Shown here: piece by piece, positions 44,767 through 56,870 of the stretch
Position numbering within the stretch: position 1 is the first letter of the stretch
Layout of the letters: each line of letters opens with the position of its first letter
Assembly: GCA_026214975.1 (NCBI GenBank)
Contig: CM047815.1
Coordinates: 81,302,800 to 81,366,799, forward strand
DNA: 64,000 nt
Source: Gentiana macrophylla
Taxonomy: Eukaryota > Streptophyta > Magnoliopsida > Gentianales > Gentianaceae
Direction: 5' to 3'
Made by a program: the position numbers and the translations under genes
The notes under the pieces: model-generated
Database searches by the model: none
The model's input: only the letters and a program-made list of their open reading frames with translations
Told to the model about the DNA's origin: nothing

Positions 44767-47037
44767 TCTCGGCAAGCCGGGTAGGGCGCTTGGTTGAGAA
44801 GAGGGGCTTGATGGGAGCATTATTGAAGAAGAAGGTTTTCAATCTCCACCGCCTCTCCCCCTAAGGTAATCACTCTTGAGGAATTCCATGAAGAAGGTAT
44901 GAGCACTTTGTCCCCATTGAATTATCAATTCCTTCTCCAGTGAGCCATGTTGAGACATTGGTGGATGTGAGTCCTTTTGAGTCTTTGGATGCTTTTGTTG
45001 AGTCAACTTGTTATTACGTGGTGCTTGAATCACTCATAATTGGCATATGCTCTGTTTCGGGGAAGGTGAATTCGTTGTGTTGCACGATGAATTTCTTGAA
45101 CCAATCTTTGTGGAGGGGATTGAGCCTCTTGTCTTTCTTCTGCCATTTTGAGGGGGTGCTCAATTCCTATGATTTGTGTAGGGAGAAGCAACGGTTTGCT
45201 CTCCTTTGATATAACTATCCCTAGCCTAATTAGAGGTAGAAAGTCGAACTGAGGACTTTAAACTTAGAATGTTTTAGGAATTTTATTTTTCTTTTCACTC
45301 GTGCTTCTTTGTTTTTCTTTTAGTTTCTTAATAATTCGAGCTAAGGACAATAAACAAAAGCGCTTATGGGAGGCAACCCACTTATTCTTAGGTTTTTAGG
45401 TTTGTTTTTGAGAGGTGATAAAAATTCGACCGCGCATCTCAAATTCCGTTTCATGCTTTGTTATAATCCATACTTTATATGTTATACATCTCCATACTTG
45501 TGCTTACCTATGCTTAAGGTTCAAGCCTTTCGTCGTAGTGGATTCTTTGGTTCTATGTTGTGATTGCACAGGTACCCTCGAAGATACATTGGAGGTTGTC
45601 ACTTTGCATGGTTGCGCCCTGTTGCCAGTTCAGCTAAGCCTTTATTTTTTTTTTACTTTATCACTCACACACCGAGGACGGTGTTCCGTTTTAAGTGGAG
45701 GTGGTGGACTTAGCTTCACTTTACTACCATGTGCTTTATTTTTCTTCATTGAATAAGTCATATGCTTGGTGTTTGGTCCTTATTGAGTGAAATTGAGCTA
45801 TTTTTAAAACTTTTCATGATTTTGATGTTGTGAATCCTATGCAAGTCATCATATTCTTTGGTTAATTATTAGTCATGAGTTGAATGCAGGCGATTCAAAC
45901 CTTTATCTTGTTGTAGAAATGGAATGATCTTATGCACATTATAGCTTTGCTTTCATTATTTGTGTTTGATTAGTGAATGATTATAGATGCCATAGACAAT
46001 AATCTGTTACCTAGAACTTATACCATTAACTTCGAGGCGAAATAGAATCGTCAATCTTGGTAGATTAAGGGATGACGGTCCTGGAATTTCTTTGACCCGA
46101 CCAGAGCCAAATAGCCAACCATGTGCATAATTTCCACAGAAACCCCTCTAAGCCTTTGTAGGGTGGTTAGACCCCCACCTAAACTTAGCCATTCGTTAAT
46201 TAGACTATAATTACCGACAATTAGCCTTTATTTGTGGTCTACATTTCTTTGGCACCCTACGAGTGAGATTTAATCTTATTTTGAACACACTTGCTAGCAC
46301 AAGTGTGAGGTGGCCAAGATGTGTATCCAAGTATGGTGTTGGTGTATCTTTTGCATTACGAATGAGAAGAGGTAGCAAAAAAGTGTTGGTGTTTGGTGTA
46401 TCAAAAAAAAAGTCGGAAAAAAATCAATAAAAAAAGAAGCAAAAATTGAATAAAAAGTTTGAATAAAGTTGAGTCAAAGAATGTTTGATGAAGGCCATGT
46501 ATTAATTCTTCCAAAGTGGCATTGGTAGGATGAGTTTTCATTGAATTATGTTTGGATTTTAGAGTAAAGAAGGAGAATGCTTGCTTGAACCAATCTCAGA
46601 AGGTGTGGTATGAGCCAAATGCAAGATGTTTTGATTAGACTCACTCATTTTTCTCTTTTGATATTCATTTTATCCTTTCATTTAGCCCCGTCCCAAGCCT
46701 AACGTTACAACCTTGCAAGTCCTACCTGACCTTAGTTAGCCTTGATTTGACCTCGATTAGTGGAGATGTTTATGAAGTATAAGCCTATGGTGTAACACAT
46801 TAGTCATGCATTTATAATCTGAGCCGGTTCACTGTGATTAATAATTGAGAAGCTATGCACACACACACATTCTGTTTCCATGATGAGATTTGATTTGACT
46901 CGTGTTTATTCGTTGATTGACTAGTTTTTACTCATTAGATATTGTGGTTTCCCGTATGATCGCAATGTTGACCTCATGATTTATTTTTGCAACGCTTGAT
47001 TTGTTCGAGGGCGAGCAAACACTAAGTGGGGGGTAGT
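44767..47037 (+). other. Gypsy-like element interior, non-coding
   Basis: About 2.3 kb with only short open frames (44940-45209, 45366-45563, 45415-45756), none with a recognisable motif. It contains the phrase cacaccgaggacggtgt near 45666, typical of the non-coding interior of plant gypsy elements. It ends in the polypurine tract before 47038. Confidence 0.6.
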
Positions 47038-48780
47038 TGATAACTGTCAAATTTGCTATCATTTCGTGTGCATTTTACCCCTTATTTATAACTTATTCGA
47101 TGTGATTTGGGGGTAGTTAAGTGTTTTTATAGCACATTTCACCACTACTTGAATCACAAGATGACAGGGCATTTACGTCCGAAATCTCCATATTTTTGGG
47201 TGAATTTTGTGCGTTTTATTGGTATTTGTCATGCTTGGGTTTTCTTATTTTTATTTGTTATAGGTACGGCGTGATAGAGGGCGTGACGAGGATCACAACG
47301 GTACGAAAATCATCCAAAACGAAGTTCGTATAAAGAAATGGCGCGAGATTCAAGTTCAGGCGTTCGGGAAAAAAGAAAAGAATAAGAAAAATTGAATACA
47401 AAAATAGCAACCATCACACCTAGGGTGTGATGAATACTGTTTTTCGCTCTTTAAAAACATGCCCGAAGTTAAAGAGTTGAAACGGATCAAGCATCGTTGA
47501 TGTTTTCATTCTTCTGTCATTTAATCCGCATTTTGAGCTCCCTTAGAGGCGTTTTCTGGAAACGTTGTCTTCATGAAAGTTGTAGATAATTGAATAATCT
47601 TTCCAACGCAACTTGAATCACGCAAATCGAAATCCTACACAAAAAGATATCACCGAATTACTGGAGACATGCTTGGTCGGCTGCGCCGATGACGTCATCA
47701 ATACGCTGGATGACGACAGAAGTCGCGAATATCCGAGTTTTTCACTATTTTGGGTCGAATTTGTCCTATATAAAAGTGAAATTAGGTCAAATTTTCACCA
47801 CAACTTCATACAATAATTTTTTTTTTGTTTTTTAGATTTTTCTTCCCAAAAACGAGAGATTTAGGTTAAATTTCTTGCATCAAATTGCTACGATTGTTGG
47901 TTTCTTTTGGGGATTTCTTCTCTACGGATTGACAAACCGATTGGAGATTTTCTACAAATTTATTGGTAATTTATTTTGCTTTTTATCATGTCTTTCTCTT
48001 GTTTATTCTTGAATTCTTGTTTTGATTTTCCAATTATGAGTAGCTAAATTTGTTATAGTTAGATTATGTGATGGAACTACGAAATTAATGTCTAATCGAT
48101 GATCTAAGGATGAGTATGGTTTAAAATTTTAATCTTTTGAATTGTTGTTTTCTAAAACTTGAACCTAATGCTATTAGTGGAGTCGCGAACCATTAATTGA
48201 TCATACACACGAACTTTATAAATTTACTTTACGAGGGAGTGTGCGAACTAGAGTTTTAGGATTGCCATGCACTAACTAGTCGGGTTTTTCACAGCTTGTT
48301 CCTTGATAAGGTTTTTCTAGCTAAGCCGTGAACTCGGTGGATGCAGAGTGTCTCACAGTTTTTTCTTCATATTAGGTCAATTAAATCCCGTAGAGGGGAC
48401 TGTTGAACCTAGTATAGGGTAACTAGGTTGTGGTATTAGCGCCTAGGAACCAGTTTAGGAGATTGCACCCACAACACATTCATTAGAAGCTATTGGTTGG
48501 TTGGTAGGTTAAGGCTCATCCTTAGTGATTCGGTAGATGTGTTAAGAGTAGTGTTCTTGATCATAGTTTAGCTATTCATTTTATCATATATTTTAAAGTT
48601 AGAATTATCATTTCTTTTTCTAAAATTAATACTTTCACCCTTATTCTGAGCCTAAACTATATACGAACATGATTGTGATACTTAACTGATTCCTCGTGGG
48701 ATACGACATTGCTCGCCGTTGTAGTACAACCGACCCGGTACTCTGCCGGTTAAAGTTGGTTTGCTATAATTTGGCCATCA
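47038..48780 (+). repeat. Gypsy-like element 3' LTR
   Basis: Starts tgataactgtcaaatttgc and ends ggccatca, followed by the target duplication attat and then the resumed E4 LTR (ggttgatgagatctctaatc). Confidence 0.9.
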
Positions 48781-49679
48781 ATTATGGTTGATGAGATCTC
48801 TAATCTCTTTAATAAGTTTGATGCTTAAATGTCTCTAGTCGTATGTACTGTCAAATGGGACATTGATGGTATGATTAGACTAGCACGTATTGGATGTCTT
48901 CTATCTTATTGAAGATAGGGATAAATCTCATCTATCGAAGTGTAAAGACACTTGGATTGTATGTGGACGTGTATTGGAGAATGTGTACGTTAGATTGACC
49001 CACTTTTATTAAGTGTCACACTATGTGGCAGTTGTGTAATTATCCTTAATACCGGAGTCTTCATGGCATCACGGTGTGGACTGTCATGCTTTAACACTAT
49101 TGAGATTTCCCCTAGCCACGGAGCGATCATGCGGTAGTGATTGGGTGTGATACTGAAGCATGCGGAGTATACATGTTAGTTCGTCCGGGAATCGCGTATC
49201 CTATGTTTGGGAGTGAATATCCGAAATGGCCAATGTCTAGCTCTCGTGAGTCTTTGCAAGGTGGGAATAAATGTGTTATTCCGAGAGAGCATGATATCCA
49301 TATTATAAGATACGATCGTTAATGTACTGACACTCGAGATACGATCGTGAGGATATTTACAGCAGTGGGATTGTAATTTACACGGTAACTGTTTCACATG
49401 AAAGGTAGTAGTCATTGCATTTGACTCTTCCGATGATTGGGGGTCACGGTGTGTTGCTAGACGCTATCCCGTGATCGTTAGGTATGAAGGGCATTTTCGT
49501 AATATGCACTTTGTGTCTACGGCCAACATATTCGGAAGCCTATTTGGTCACACACATAAAAACATCGAGTCGGATTAAAATACGGTTATAGTTGATGACC
49601 AAATAAGGAAAGTTTATCTCAAGACTATAAAGGTTATAGTGGAAAATTAATATGGTTTTTTTAAAAAGCAACTTTATTT

Positions 49680-50364
49680 TTATTGATAAACCAAATAAAG
49701 TGCTACAAGGTTCATTGCCATATCCCGGCCCGCCCCAAGTTTACGTGATAGAATGCATAGCATGGCCTCCTTAAACCCTATGTGTGGCAAACCCAGAGTA
49801 GGAAAATCCATCACATATGGAAGAGTACTCGCTCTATGCACTCCCAATAAAATCCCTGCCCCATAAATAGTTACATCAGTGGAAATCAAAGCGGAATAAA
49901 TATGGTAACTTTGTCGTCTGCCTTGTGTATACGATCGAAGGAGATAAAGTCGAAGGTCGCTTCGCACCCTCATCTGAACTTGCATGAGCATCTGAGAATT
50001 GTGGTCCTTTCTGGTGAAATTTCGACATGACCGGTCCGTAAATTGAGCAGCTACACCCATGCCAGAAGCTATACCAAATAAATAAAGGGGTAGATCAAAT
50101 ACTAGAAAAAATATGAGCATATCGTTTGACAGCAAAAGCAACAAAGACACCTGGATTGCACCCCTAGCAATGCGGTAGGGGTGCGTCCAAAGGTAGACGC
50201 GATCGTGTATGCCATGTGCATGAGTAAACTTCAGGCAAACTGCATGGCTATAATCCTTAGTGAGCTTCATCGATCTGCATAAAGTGTGATACGTAGTATA
50301 TGGGTACGAATTGAGGAAAATGAAAAAGAAGGTGACAAGAACAATACGACCTGGTTTGCACCCT
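49680..50364 (-). other. LINE 3' untranslated region
   Basis: Sequence between the RNase H frame and the A-run. The long open frame here (49680-50435) has no recognised domain and looks accidental. Confidence 0.5.
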
Positions 50365-50955
50365 TCACAAGTGAAGAGTGCTTCCCGGATTATCAGTGAT
50401 GTATCGGATATGAGCTGGGCCATGTAAATCATCATGGATTAAATTCAAAATGTGGGTAGGACATCCTTCCGCGAATAAAATGTGATCATCCCTTCCAACG
50501 CCGCTAGTATGTCTGCGACCTGCTGCACTCCTATAGACGTGAGAAATAGTATAAGGCAGATGTCTAAGGATAGCACAAATCTGAGTGACGGAGAGGAACA
50601 GAGGCCATCCCCCATCACTAGCTCCAGACAACATGCGATACACATAAAGAGAATCTGATTCGATATCCACAGCCTGAGCATAAGTGCGCATGCGAAGACC
50701 AAACAACAGAGCTTTAACCTCAGCATCCACCACCGTCCCCTGGCCAAAACACGAATGAAAAGCCATTATAAACCCGCCATTAGAGTCCCTGAGGATACCT
50801 CCACCATAAGCAATTCCATTCTTGACACTCCCATCCACATTCCATTTGACATTTCCAAAACGTGGGGGCACCCATCTCAGGTAAGTCACTTTCCGCTTAG
50901 GGGTCAATTTGAACTTGAAGGGTTGGAAGAAAGGAGTGCCTCTATCGGATCCCAA
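50365..50955 (-). pseudogene. LINE RNase H domain
   Basis: The frame contains VKWNVDGSVKNGIAYGGGIL with the first catalytic Asp, then VVDAEVKALLFGLRMRTYAQ with the Glu, and VDIESDSLYVYRML with the next Asp. The last part (QVADILAALE) continues in the next frame near 50515, so a frameshift lies between. It is the plant-type RNase H (RVT_3) that follows zf-RVT in many plant LINEs. Confidence 0.88.
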
Positions 50956-51163
50956 GAATTTGGCGTCCAGCTCCTTCCGAAAAGCAAGTTGCCTAATAGC
51001 CCGCTCAATTTGAATGATGGTGCGATGAGTAGAAGGATGGACTTCATCATGCCTTCATCTATTCCTCTCATCCCAAATACCCCAACAAGCAATAACTCAA
51101 CAATAAGGTGAAGGTCGAGATACTAGAGTCGAATTCTTCCGTATGCAAAGATAGGCACTATCC

Positions 51164-51885
51164 CTAACGTAGAGTAAACCGTAACCTCAAGTGATTCATA
51201 AAGTAATTCCAAATAGAACTGGCAAAATGACAATCAATAAACGTGTGACGCAGATCCTCCCCATGATGACACGCAAAGCATTTAGACACCAGAGTTATAC
51301 CACGTCGCTGGATATTCGGGTCAGTGGGTAGAATGTTATGAAGTAACCTCCAACAGAAGAATGAAATCTTGAGGGGGAGGAGGATGTTCCAAATAATCTT
51401 AAATAAAGCGTTGGAGGGGTGAGTAATGCGAACCATGTTCCACGTGGACCGTGTGCTAAACCTCCCATCAGCGCTAAGGGTCCAAAGAAGCTCATCTTCC
51501 TTCACTCGTAAGAAGAGGATAACAATGATCTTTTCCACGACATGACTGGGTAAATAAGAATGCAGAAGATGGGTATTCCACTGATCATTCACCCAAAAAT
51601 CTTTAACCTTCCAAAACAGGCCGTCCGGAGAATCTCCCGGATTTGCCTCCGTCCACTTGTCTCTCCAGAAGTCAATGTTCCCCGCATTTACCCTCCAAGA
51701 TATGAATTGTTCAGCTTTGTCTCTCATCTTCCACACTCTGCGTAACATCGGTGTAGTGACCCTGGGCTCAGGGACATCCAGCGGAGACTTATTGACTATA
51801 TATGTATTGAAGATGGCCTTAACCCATATACCCTGTTTCTGCCGCAAACGAACCCACAGCTTGGCAAAAAGGGGCGCAAATAATT
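51164..51885 (-). pseudogene. LINE ORF2 zf-RVT region
   Basis: The frame reads KLWVRLRQKQGIWVKAIFNT, then FISWRVNAGNIDFWRDKWTE, typical of plant L1 after the RT, then WTLSADGRFSTRSTWNMVR and the zf-RVT motif IIWNILLPLKISFFCWRLLH with CFACHHGEDLRHTFIDCHF, whose Cys-X2-Cys and His/Cys positions are kept. In live LINEs this part belongs to the reverse transcriptase protein that primes on nicked target DNA. Confidence 0.88.
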
Positions 51886-52560
51886 AGTGTATTGGATACA
51901 CTTGGATTGTGCAATTTAATTAATAAGATTACCATAATATTAATATTAGTTATTAACTGATTTTGGAAAAATAGATTTATGGTAATGAGATAAATATATT
52001 CTATATAAGATATTAACAATATTTAGTTTTTATTTAATATGAGATATTATAATAAAAGAGATAAATCAATCAAAGTGATTTTTCTTATTTTATTGAAAAA
52101 ATATTTTTCTCTTTCATCTATCTTCTAGGAAGCTTCTCCTAATTAGATTAGGGGACATGGGCGCCACTTTCACCCTATATAAGAAAGGGTTGGCTAGCTC
52201 TTTTGTACATCACAATTCCAAGAGCTAATAGTTCTTGAGTAAAATAGAGAGCTTCTAGTAGAGAGTTAGAGAGAGAGAGAGAGAGAAAAAGGCCGGTCTA
52301 GCAGCCGGATTTTTCTGATAGCAATCCAAGGAGGATCTTGGCGAGGAGTTCGTGTGGATTATCGAACGAGGCCAGACGCGTGGAAGGCTTGCGCACAGTA
52401 CTACTCTCCATTGACGGTCAAAGTGACGGTCTTATAGATCAACCAAGGTATATACCGTCAAACTACTTAACGTGTTTATTGTATTAAATGAAGTCAATCT
52501 AGGGATCGGAAATCAAATTTAAATTCCGCTACGTTAAACTAGTGATTTCCTAACAGTGCT

Positions 52561-54540
52561 ACCGGTTGATGAGTGGTTGATGCCGAGTTAGGAGTAGTTG
52601 AGGCCTAGTGAGGATCAATTAGGGCCGTGGCTAGAGGCGTGAGGAGCGCACACAATGATGTCGGTTGTGAGAGGTTGAGTGGCGGAAGGTGTATAAGAGA
52701 AAGTAGATTCGTCAATTATCACATGACGAGATATGTAAAGACGGCCAGTGGAGAGATCTAGGCATTTATAACCATGGTGGGAGGGGCTGTACCCAAGGAA
52801 GATGCAAGTTTTAGAGCGGAAATTGGTTTTGTGATGATTGTAAGGATGGAGATAAGGCCAGCAAGCACAGCCGAAGACGCGAAGGAACGAATAGTCAGGA
52901 GAGCGATTATAGACCATTTCAAAAGGGGATATTTATTTTGGAGGACGGGAGTGGGAAGGCAATTGATGATATAGGTAGCGGTTTGGAAGGCATCCTCCCA
53001 ATAAGGGAGTGGAAGTGTTGGACTGAGCAAGGAGAGAAAGACCAACTTCAACGATTTGACGATGACGCCGTTCGATGGCACCGACTTGCTCATGAGTGTG
53101 AGGGCAAGATAAGAGATGTTGGATGCAAGGGATGTAAGATATTGGGAGACGTGATGATATTCGCCGCCCCAGTCAGTTTGCATGGCTTTTAGTTTAATAT
53201 TAAATTGTCGTTCAATTGTTTTAAGAAAGGAGCCAAAAATAGATTCGACATCGGAATTATTTTTCAAAGGAAAGAGCCACAAAATTTAGTGTAACCATCT
53301 AGAAAACCAACATAATAACGAGAACCATAAATTGAAGATTTGGCACAAGGGCCCCAAACATCAAAGTTTATCAAATCTAAAGGTGCAGAAGAAGTAAAAG
53401 CAGAAACACGTAAAGTTTGACGATGACTCTTAGCTAATTGACACGGGGCACACACAGAATCAAGTGCTTTATTGGGAATAACAATAGAAAGACTACATAA
53501 AGCGTGACGAAGAACTTGATACGAGCAATAACCAAGACGCTGGTTCCATGAACGGAGGAGCTAGGAACAGTGGCAAAGGCTTGGACAGGAGCACGGTTAA
53601 AGGTAGAGGAAAATTGGTAAAGTCCATCTTTGACATAGCCTCTATGATGGACGTGGCCCGAGTAATCCTTAACAAAAAAATAGGAGTTATGGAATTCAAA
53701 AAACACAGGGTTATCAGAGGTAAATTGCTGTACAGAAAGTAAATTACGAGTGATAGCAGGGAAAACAAGTACAATAGATAAGTGATATGTGTGAGGGGGG
53801 GATTAAGTTGAGACGAGCCAAAATGAGAAATTTTCAAACCTGAACCGTCACCTATATGAACCTTATAAGGACCGTCATAAGGTTCGGAAGAAATATTGAG
53901 ATTGCGGAACTTATTTGTGATGTGGTGAGATGCTCCGGTGTCGGGAATCCAATCTGAAGGGGTGGGCGGGTACGGTTGCGCAGCATATGCTTGAGGAGGC
54001 CGGTATGGTGGTCTCGGGCTGGAAGGGGCTGAGTTGTTGGAGTAGCGGAAGTAACATTCACGAGCTGTGTGGCCAAACTTCGTGCAAATTTGGCATTGCG
54101 GGGAATCACCGGAGCTGTTTTGAGTATTACCGCGGCCTCGGTTGTTATTGGAATGCCCCGGCCTCGAGATTGGTTAGAGCCCCTGCCACGATTAGAATTA
54201 TTTGGAGCAGATGACGGAGAGTAGTTTGCAACCTGGCTGTTGCTAGGAGTGATTGACGGTGGGCGATGATGCTGGATACGTGCTTCAGTTGTTAACAGAA
54301 GCGAATAGACTTCATCCAAAGAGATCGATTAGCGAGCCGAGACCATTGTAACCAAAGAGTCGTAATCAGGGCTGAGTCCAGCCAAAAGATAATTAAGCTA
54401 TTATATTGTCGGTGTTGAGAGCATGTCCGGCAAGAGCGAGTTCATCGGTTAAACGTTTAATTTTCACATAGTACTCGATAGCAGTGAGATCGTTTTTCTT
54501 TTTCTTTTTTTTTTTGTATCGGTTTAGAAGAGGATCAAAA
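52561..54540 (-). pseudogene. E3 gag, protease and integrase
   Basis: From the 5' side: a gag fragment (DLTAIEYYVKIKRLTDELAL near 54450), a zinc knuckle CQICTKFGHTAREC (about 54080), protease with PDTGASHHITNKFRNLN (about 53930), the pre-integrase region in which the usual RLGHPS reads RLGYCS (about 53540), CAPCQLAKSH, then integrase with FDVWGP (first Asp) and MQTDWGGEYHHV (second Asp, about 53180). The integrase C-terminus FRSKTCIFLGYSPSHHGYKC lies near 52820. The frame breaks repeatedly. It continues into RT at 31208, interrupted only by E4. Confidence 0.88.
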
Positions 54541-54692
54541 TATTGAATTGTGATATTTCATTGAACGACAATTGTGATACAAGAGTTATACTTACAGGCA
54601 TCTACTGACTTAGGCAATAAGTAAACTAATAATAGTAATACAATAAGTAATAATAAGATAATTATTCGGGCATAGAGATAGCAATTTCAACA
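54541..54692 (-). repeat. E3 5' LTR, truncated and fused to gag
   Basis: Matches the core of 29256-29461. On the minus strand it begins TGTTGAAATTGCTATCTC. At its inner end the LTR breaks off at AATATTTT and gag coding sequence follows at once (GATCCTCTTCTAAACCG), so LTR end, primer site, leader and gag start are deleted. Confidence 0.78.
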
Positions 54693-55004
54693 TTATAGAC
54701 ATATAAACAACATTCAGTGAATATAGGAGTAATTAATAGATTTCACCGTCAAAATTGAGTGAATGAATAATGAATTAGTTGTTCATTCAATAGTGAAAAT
54801 TCGAGATTTTAGAGATGGCGATCGAAAAGAAAGATGATAATCCTTCTAAAAAAAGATAATAAAGAAAGAGACAAAACAGTAACGCCAATTCTCAATTCTT
54901 TATTTTGTTTTTCAACTTCTGTCTAAGGAATCTGGCCCTTGGCTTTTCGCTGAGTATTTGTGCTTATAACAACATCAAAAATCTAAGATAGAAGAAGCGG
55001 TCAT
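54693..55004. other. A+T-rich spacer
   Basis: About 310 bases between the E3 LTR and the next LINE. I see no gene, repeat or motif to report. Confidence 0.5.
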
Positions 55005-56840
55005 TATTGGTTTACCAATACACAATTTTAACAGTTTTAGGCAAGCTTGTTAGTCAAACCCAGTCAGCCTTCATACCAGACAGAGGGAGTACTTGGAATA
55101 TTATCATTCTTCAACAGGTGCTTCACTATTTCAAGCATAAGTCAGGGAGGAAGGGAGACATGCTGCTGAAAATAAACCTTGAAAAGGCTTATGATAGGAT
55201 TGGGTGGGACTTTCTGGAAAGGATACTCTGCAAGGTGGGTTTCTCTTAAAAGATGGTACAGTTTATCATGTTTCACTCTGAGAACGTCCCAGATGCAGAT
55301 TTTATGGAATGGTGATACTTTGCTACCCATCCAACCTAAGAGAGGCCTCAAACAAGAAGACCTCTTGGCTCCTTACCTTTTTTTACCTGTGTATGGAGTG
55401 CCTCAAATTAAAAATTGATGCAGCCCTCTCCGTAATGGCTCTTGGAAGCCTTTAAAGATAAGTAGACATGCGCCTCCTCTGTCTCATGTATTTTTGTTGA
55501 TGACCTGGTTCTGATCTAAGAAGCAAGTGTCAATCAAGCAAACACCATAAACAGGTTCTTGATGACTTCTTTAACATTTCCGGCCGAAATTGAGTATTGG
55601 CAAGTCCAGGTTCCATGTATCCGAAACACCTCCTTCCCGGGTGCAAATGATGATTAGACAAGAATTGGGAATGCAAGATTCAGTTATCCTGGTCGATATC
55701 TTGGGGTGCCCTACTTCATTCAAGAGCTACAAAGGATAGTTTTACCTACATCTTTGACAAGATAAGGAAAAAACTTGCAAACCGGAAAGTAAAATGCCTT
55801 TCTAGAAATCGGCGCAGATGATTTTAGTCAAAAGCTTCCTCTGAGACACGCCCGTTCTCTATGCAATGCAGACAATGAAGCTCTCTGAGTCTTGCCCTTT
55901 TTGAAATAGAAAAGCTGTGCAGGAAGTTTTCTTGGTGAGAAGAAGACTCGGAGAGGAAGATGCATTATTTGTCATAGGGTAAACTCTGCCAACCCAAGGA
56001 TAGTGGAGGCATGGGATTCAAGAACCTTCAGCACATGAATATAGACCTCATGGGAAATTGGATTGGCAAACTCTTAGTGACGATCAAGCTCTTTGGGTCA
56101 AGTTCATGGTATAGAAGTATGGTAACCTATTATTGAGACCTAAAAAGGCTGCTTCCTTTAGGTGGAAAAGCATTTGTTATACGGTAGAACAACTGAAGAA
56201 TGGCTTTAGGGTTGAAGGTACAAATATTGTGTGGTTAGATTCTGTGGCTGAAGGCTATAACTACCTCACCAAAAATAGTAGCACCCTTGCAGCTCAGATT
56301 TGGAAGGATATACGGCATCTTAAAGGACAGGCAAGGTTGAACTTTCTATTGTGGAGGGGGCCCACAAGGCCCTCCCCACCATGTCCTTGCTGTTTAAACA
56401 TCATGTGAGTGGTACTTCAGCTTGCCAACTTTGTAATATGGATGAAGAATCTATACTACATGCTTTGAGAGATTGCACTCTATCAAGAAAGCTTTGGAAG
56501 AACATCCTTCCCGGGCATTCTTGGGATGACTTCTTCTCCCAAAACACAAAACTCGAATGGATAGTAATATTGATGTTCAAGGACGCAACAAAGAGTGGGC
56601 TTACCAATTCAGAGAGATGGTCTCTTGTATCTGGACTTGGCGTAATAAAAATCACCATGGTGTAGTAGATAATCATCCACTTATTCGAGTGTTGCTCTCA
56701 ATTGTGGAGTCTCGAGTCAGGAATCTCATGCTAGATTGGAATTTTGTGTAGTTTGACTATGTTGTTAAAATTTTGTTTTTCCCTCTGTAAGTTGTGGCTT
56801 TCCCACTTTTTTGTAATAAAATAAGAGACCTTTTCCTAAA
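55005..56840 (+). pseudogene. LINE (L1-clade) fragment: RT, thumb and zf-RVT region
   Basis: It starts within the RT core: LGKLVSQTQSAFIPDRGS, then GDMLLKINLEKAYDRIGWDF, which is the KxD block of LINE RTs. The thumb region follows near 55980-56050 (NPRIVEAWDSR and MNIDLMGNWIGK across frames), then LAAQIWKDIRHLKGQARLNF of the zf-RVT region and WAYQFREMVSCIWTWRNKNH near the end. The 3' UTR carries gtaataaaataagagacc and an A-rich tail near 56845. Many frameshifts and stops, and missing YADD and endonuclease regions, mark it as an old 5'-truncated copy. Confidence 0.85.
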
Positions 56841-56870
56841 CCAAAAAATACAAAATTGTAACAACTACTA

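Larger units (their letters stand above)
42527..48780 (+). mobile_element. Non-autonomous Ty3/gypsy-like LTR element (LARD type)
   Basis: A 6,254-bp plus-strand element with LTRs of about 1.75 kb at 42527-44273 and 47038-48780, target duplication attat (42522-42526 and 48781-48785), primer site tggcgccgttgccgggg (44281-44297) of plant gypsy type, and polypurine tract aagtggggggtag (47024-47037 region). The 2.76-kb interior holds no protease, RT, RNase H or integrase. LTR copies differ at roughly one base in ten over the first 150 bases by eye, so the insertion is old. Confidence 0.9.
49656..51866 (-). mobile_element. 5'-truncated LINE in the E4 3' LTR
   Basis: The minus-strand LINE ends in a short A-run (49656-49662 as T on the plus strand), preceded by the signal AATAAAAATAAAG. 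It includes only the zf-RVT region and RNase H, so it is strongly 5'-truncated. The 5' junction lies within an 11-base stretch (ggcaaaaa(a)ggg) shared by LINE and target. About 95 bases of the E4 LTR that are present in the other LTR are missing here. Confidence 0.88.
31209..52555 (+). mobile_element. E4: Tork/TAR-like copia element with four nested insertions
   Basis: Plus-strand element bounded by tgttgaaaa...cctaaca LTR ends and the duplication gtgct (31204-31208, 52556-52560). Parts: 5' LTR 31209-34705, primer site 34707-34719, long leader to 36510, gag-pol 36511-42301, polypurine tract 42306-42315 and 3' LTR 42316-52555. Both LTRs are inflated by later insertions. In the first 210 or so aligned bases the LTRs differ at about a dozen positions by eye, so it is considerably older than the Ale-type element. 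The lineage (Tork/TAR) is inferred from the RNase H end (KHVLRCYHLIREIVDRGDVK) and the long leader. Confidence 0.9.
42316..52555 (+). repeat. E4 3' LTR with two insertions
   Basis: Own sequence is 42316-42526, 48786-49655 and about 51867-52555. It carries the gypsy-like element (42527-48780) and a LINE (49656-about 51866). The end cctaaca at 52555 is followed by gtgct, the E4 target duplication. Confidence 0.9.
29256..54692 (-). mobile_element. E3: copia element split by a 21.3-kb nested insertion
   Basis: Minus-strand copia element. Its 3' LTR and RT/RNase H half lie at 29256-31208; its integrase, protease and gag half and the 5' LTR lie at 52561-54692. The split is marked by the 5-bp duplication gtgct at 31204-31208 and 52556-52560. 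The joined element is about 4.1 kb. The 5' LTR runs directly into gag sequence without a primer site, so an internal deletion removed the leader and the start of gag. Short LTRs and sequence type suggest an Ale-like lineage. Its 3' end is also present in duplication copy A. Confidence 0.88.

Noticed and set aside
49680..50435. 251-codon minus-strand frame
   Set aside because: No domain is present, it lies in the LINE 3' region next to the RNase H frame and its N-terminal part is a frame-shifted continuation of it.
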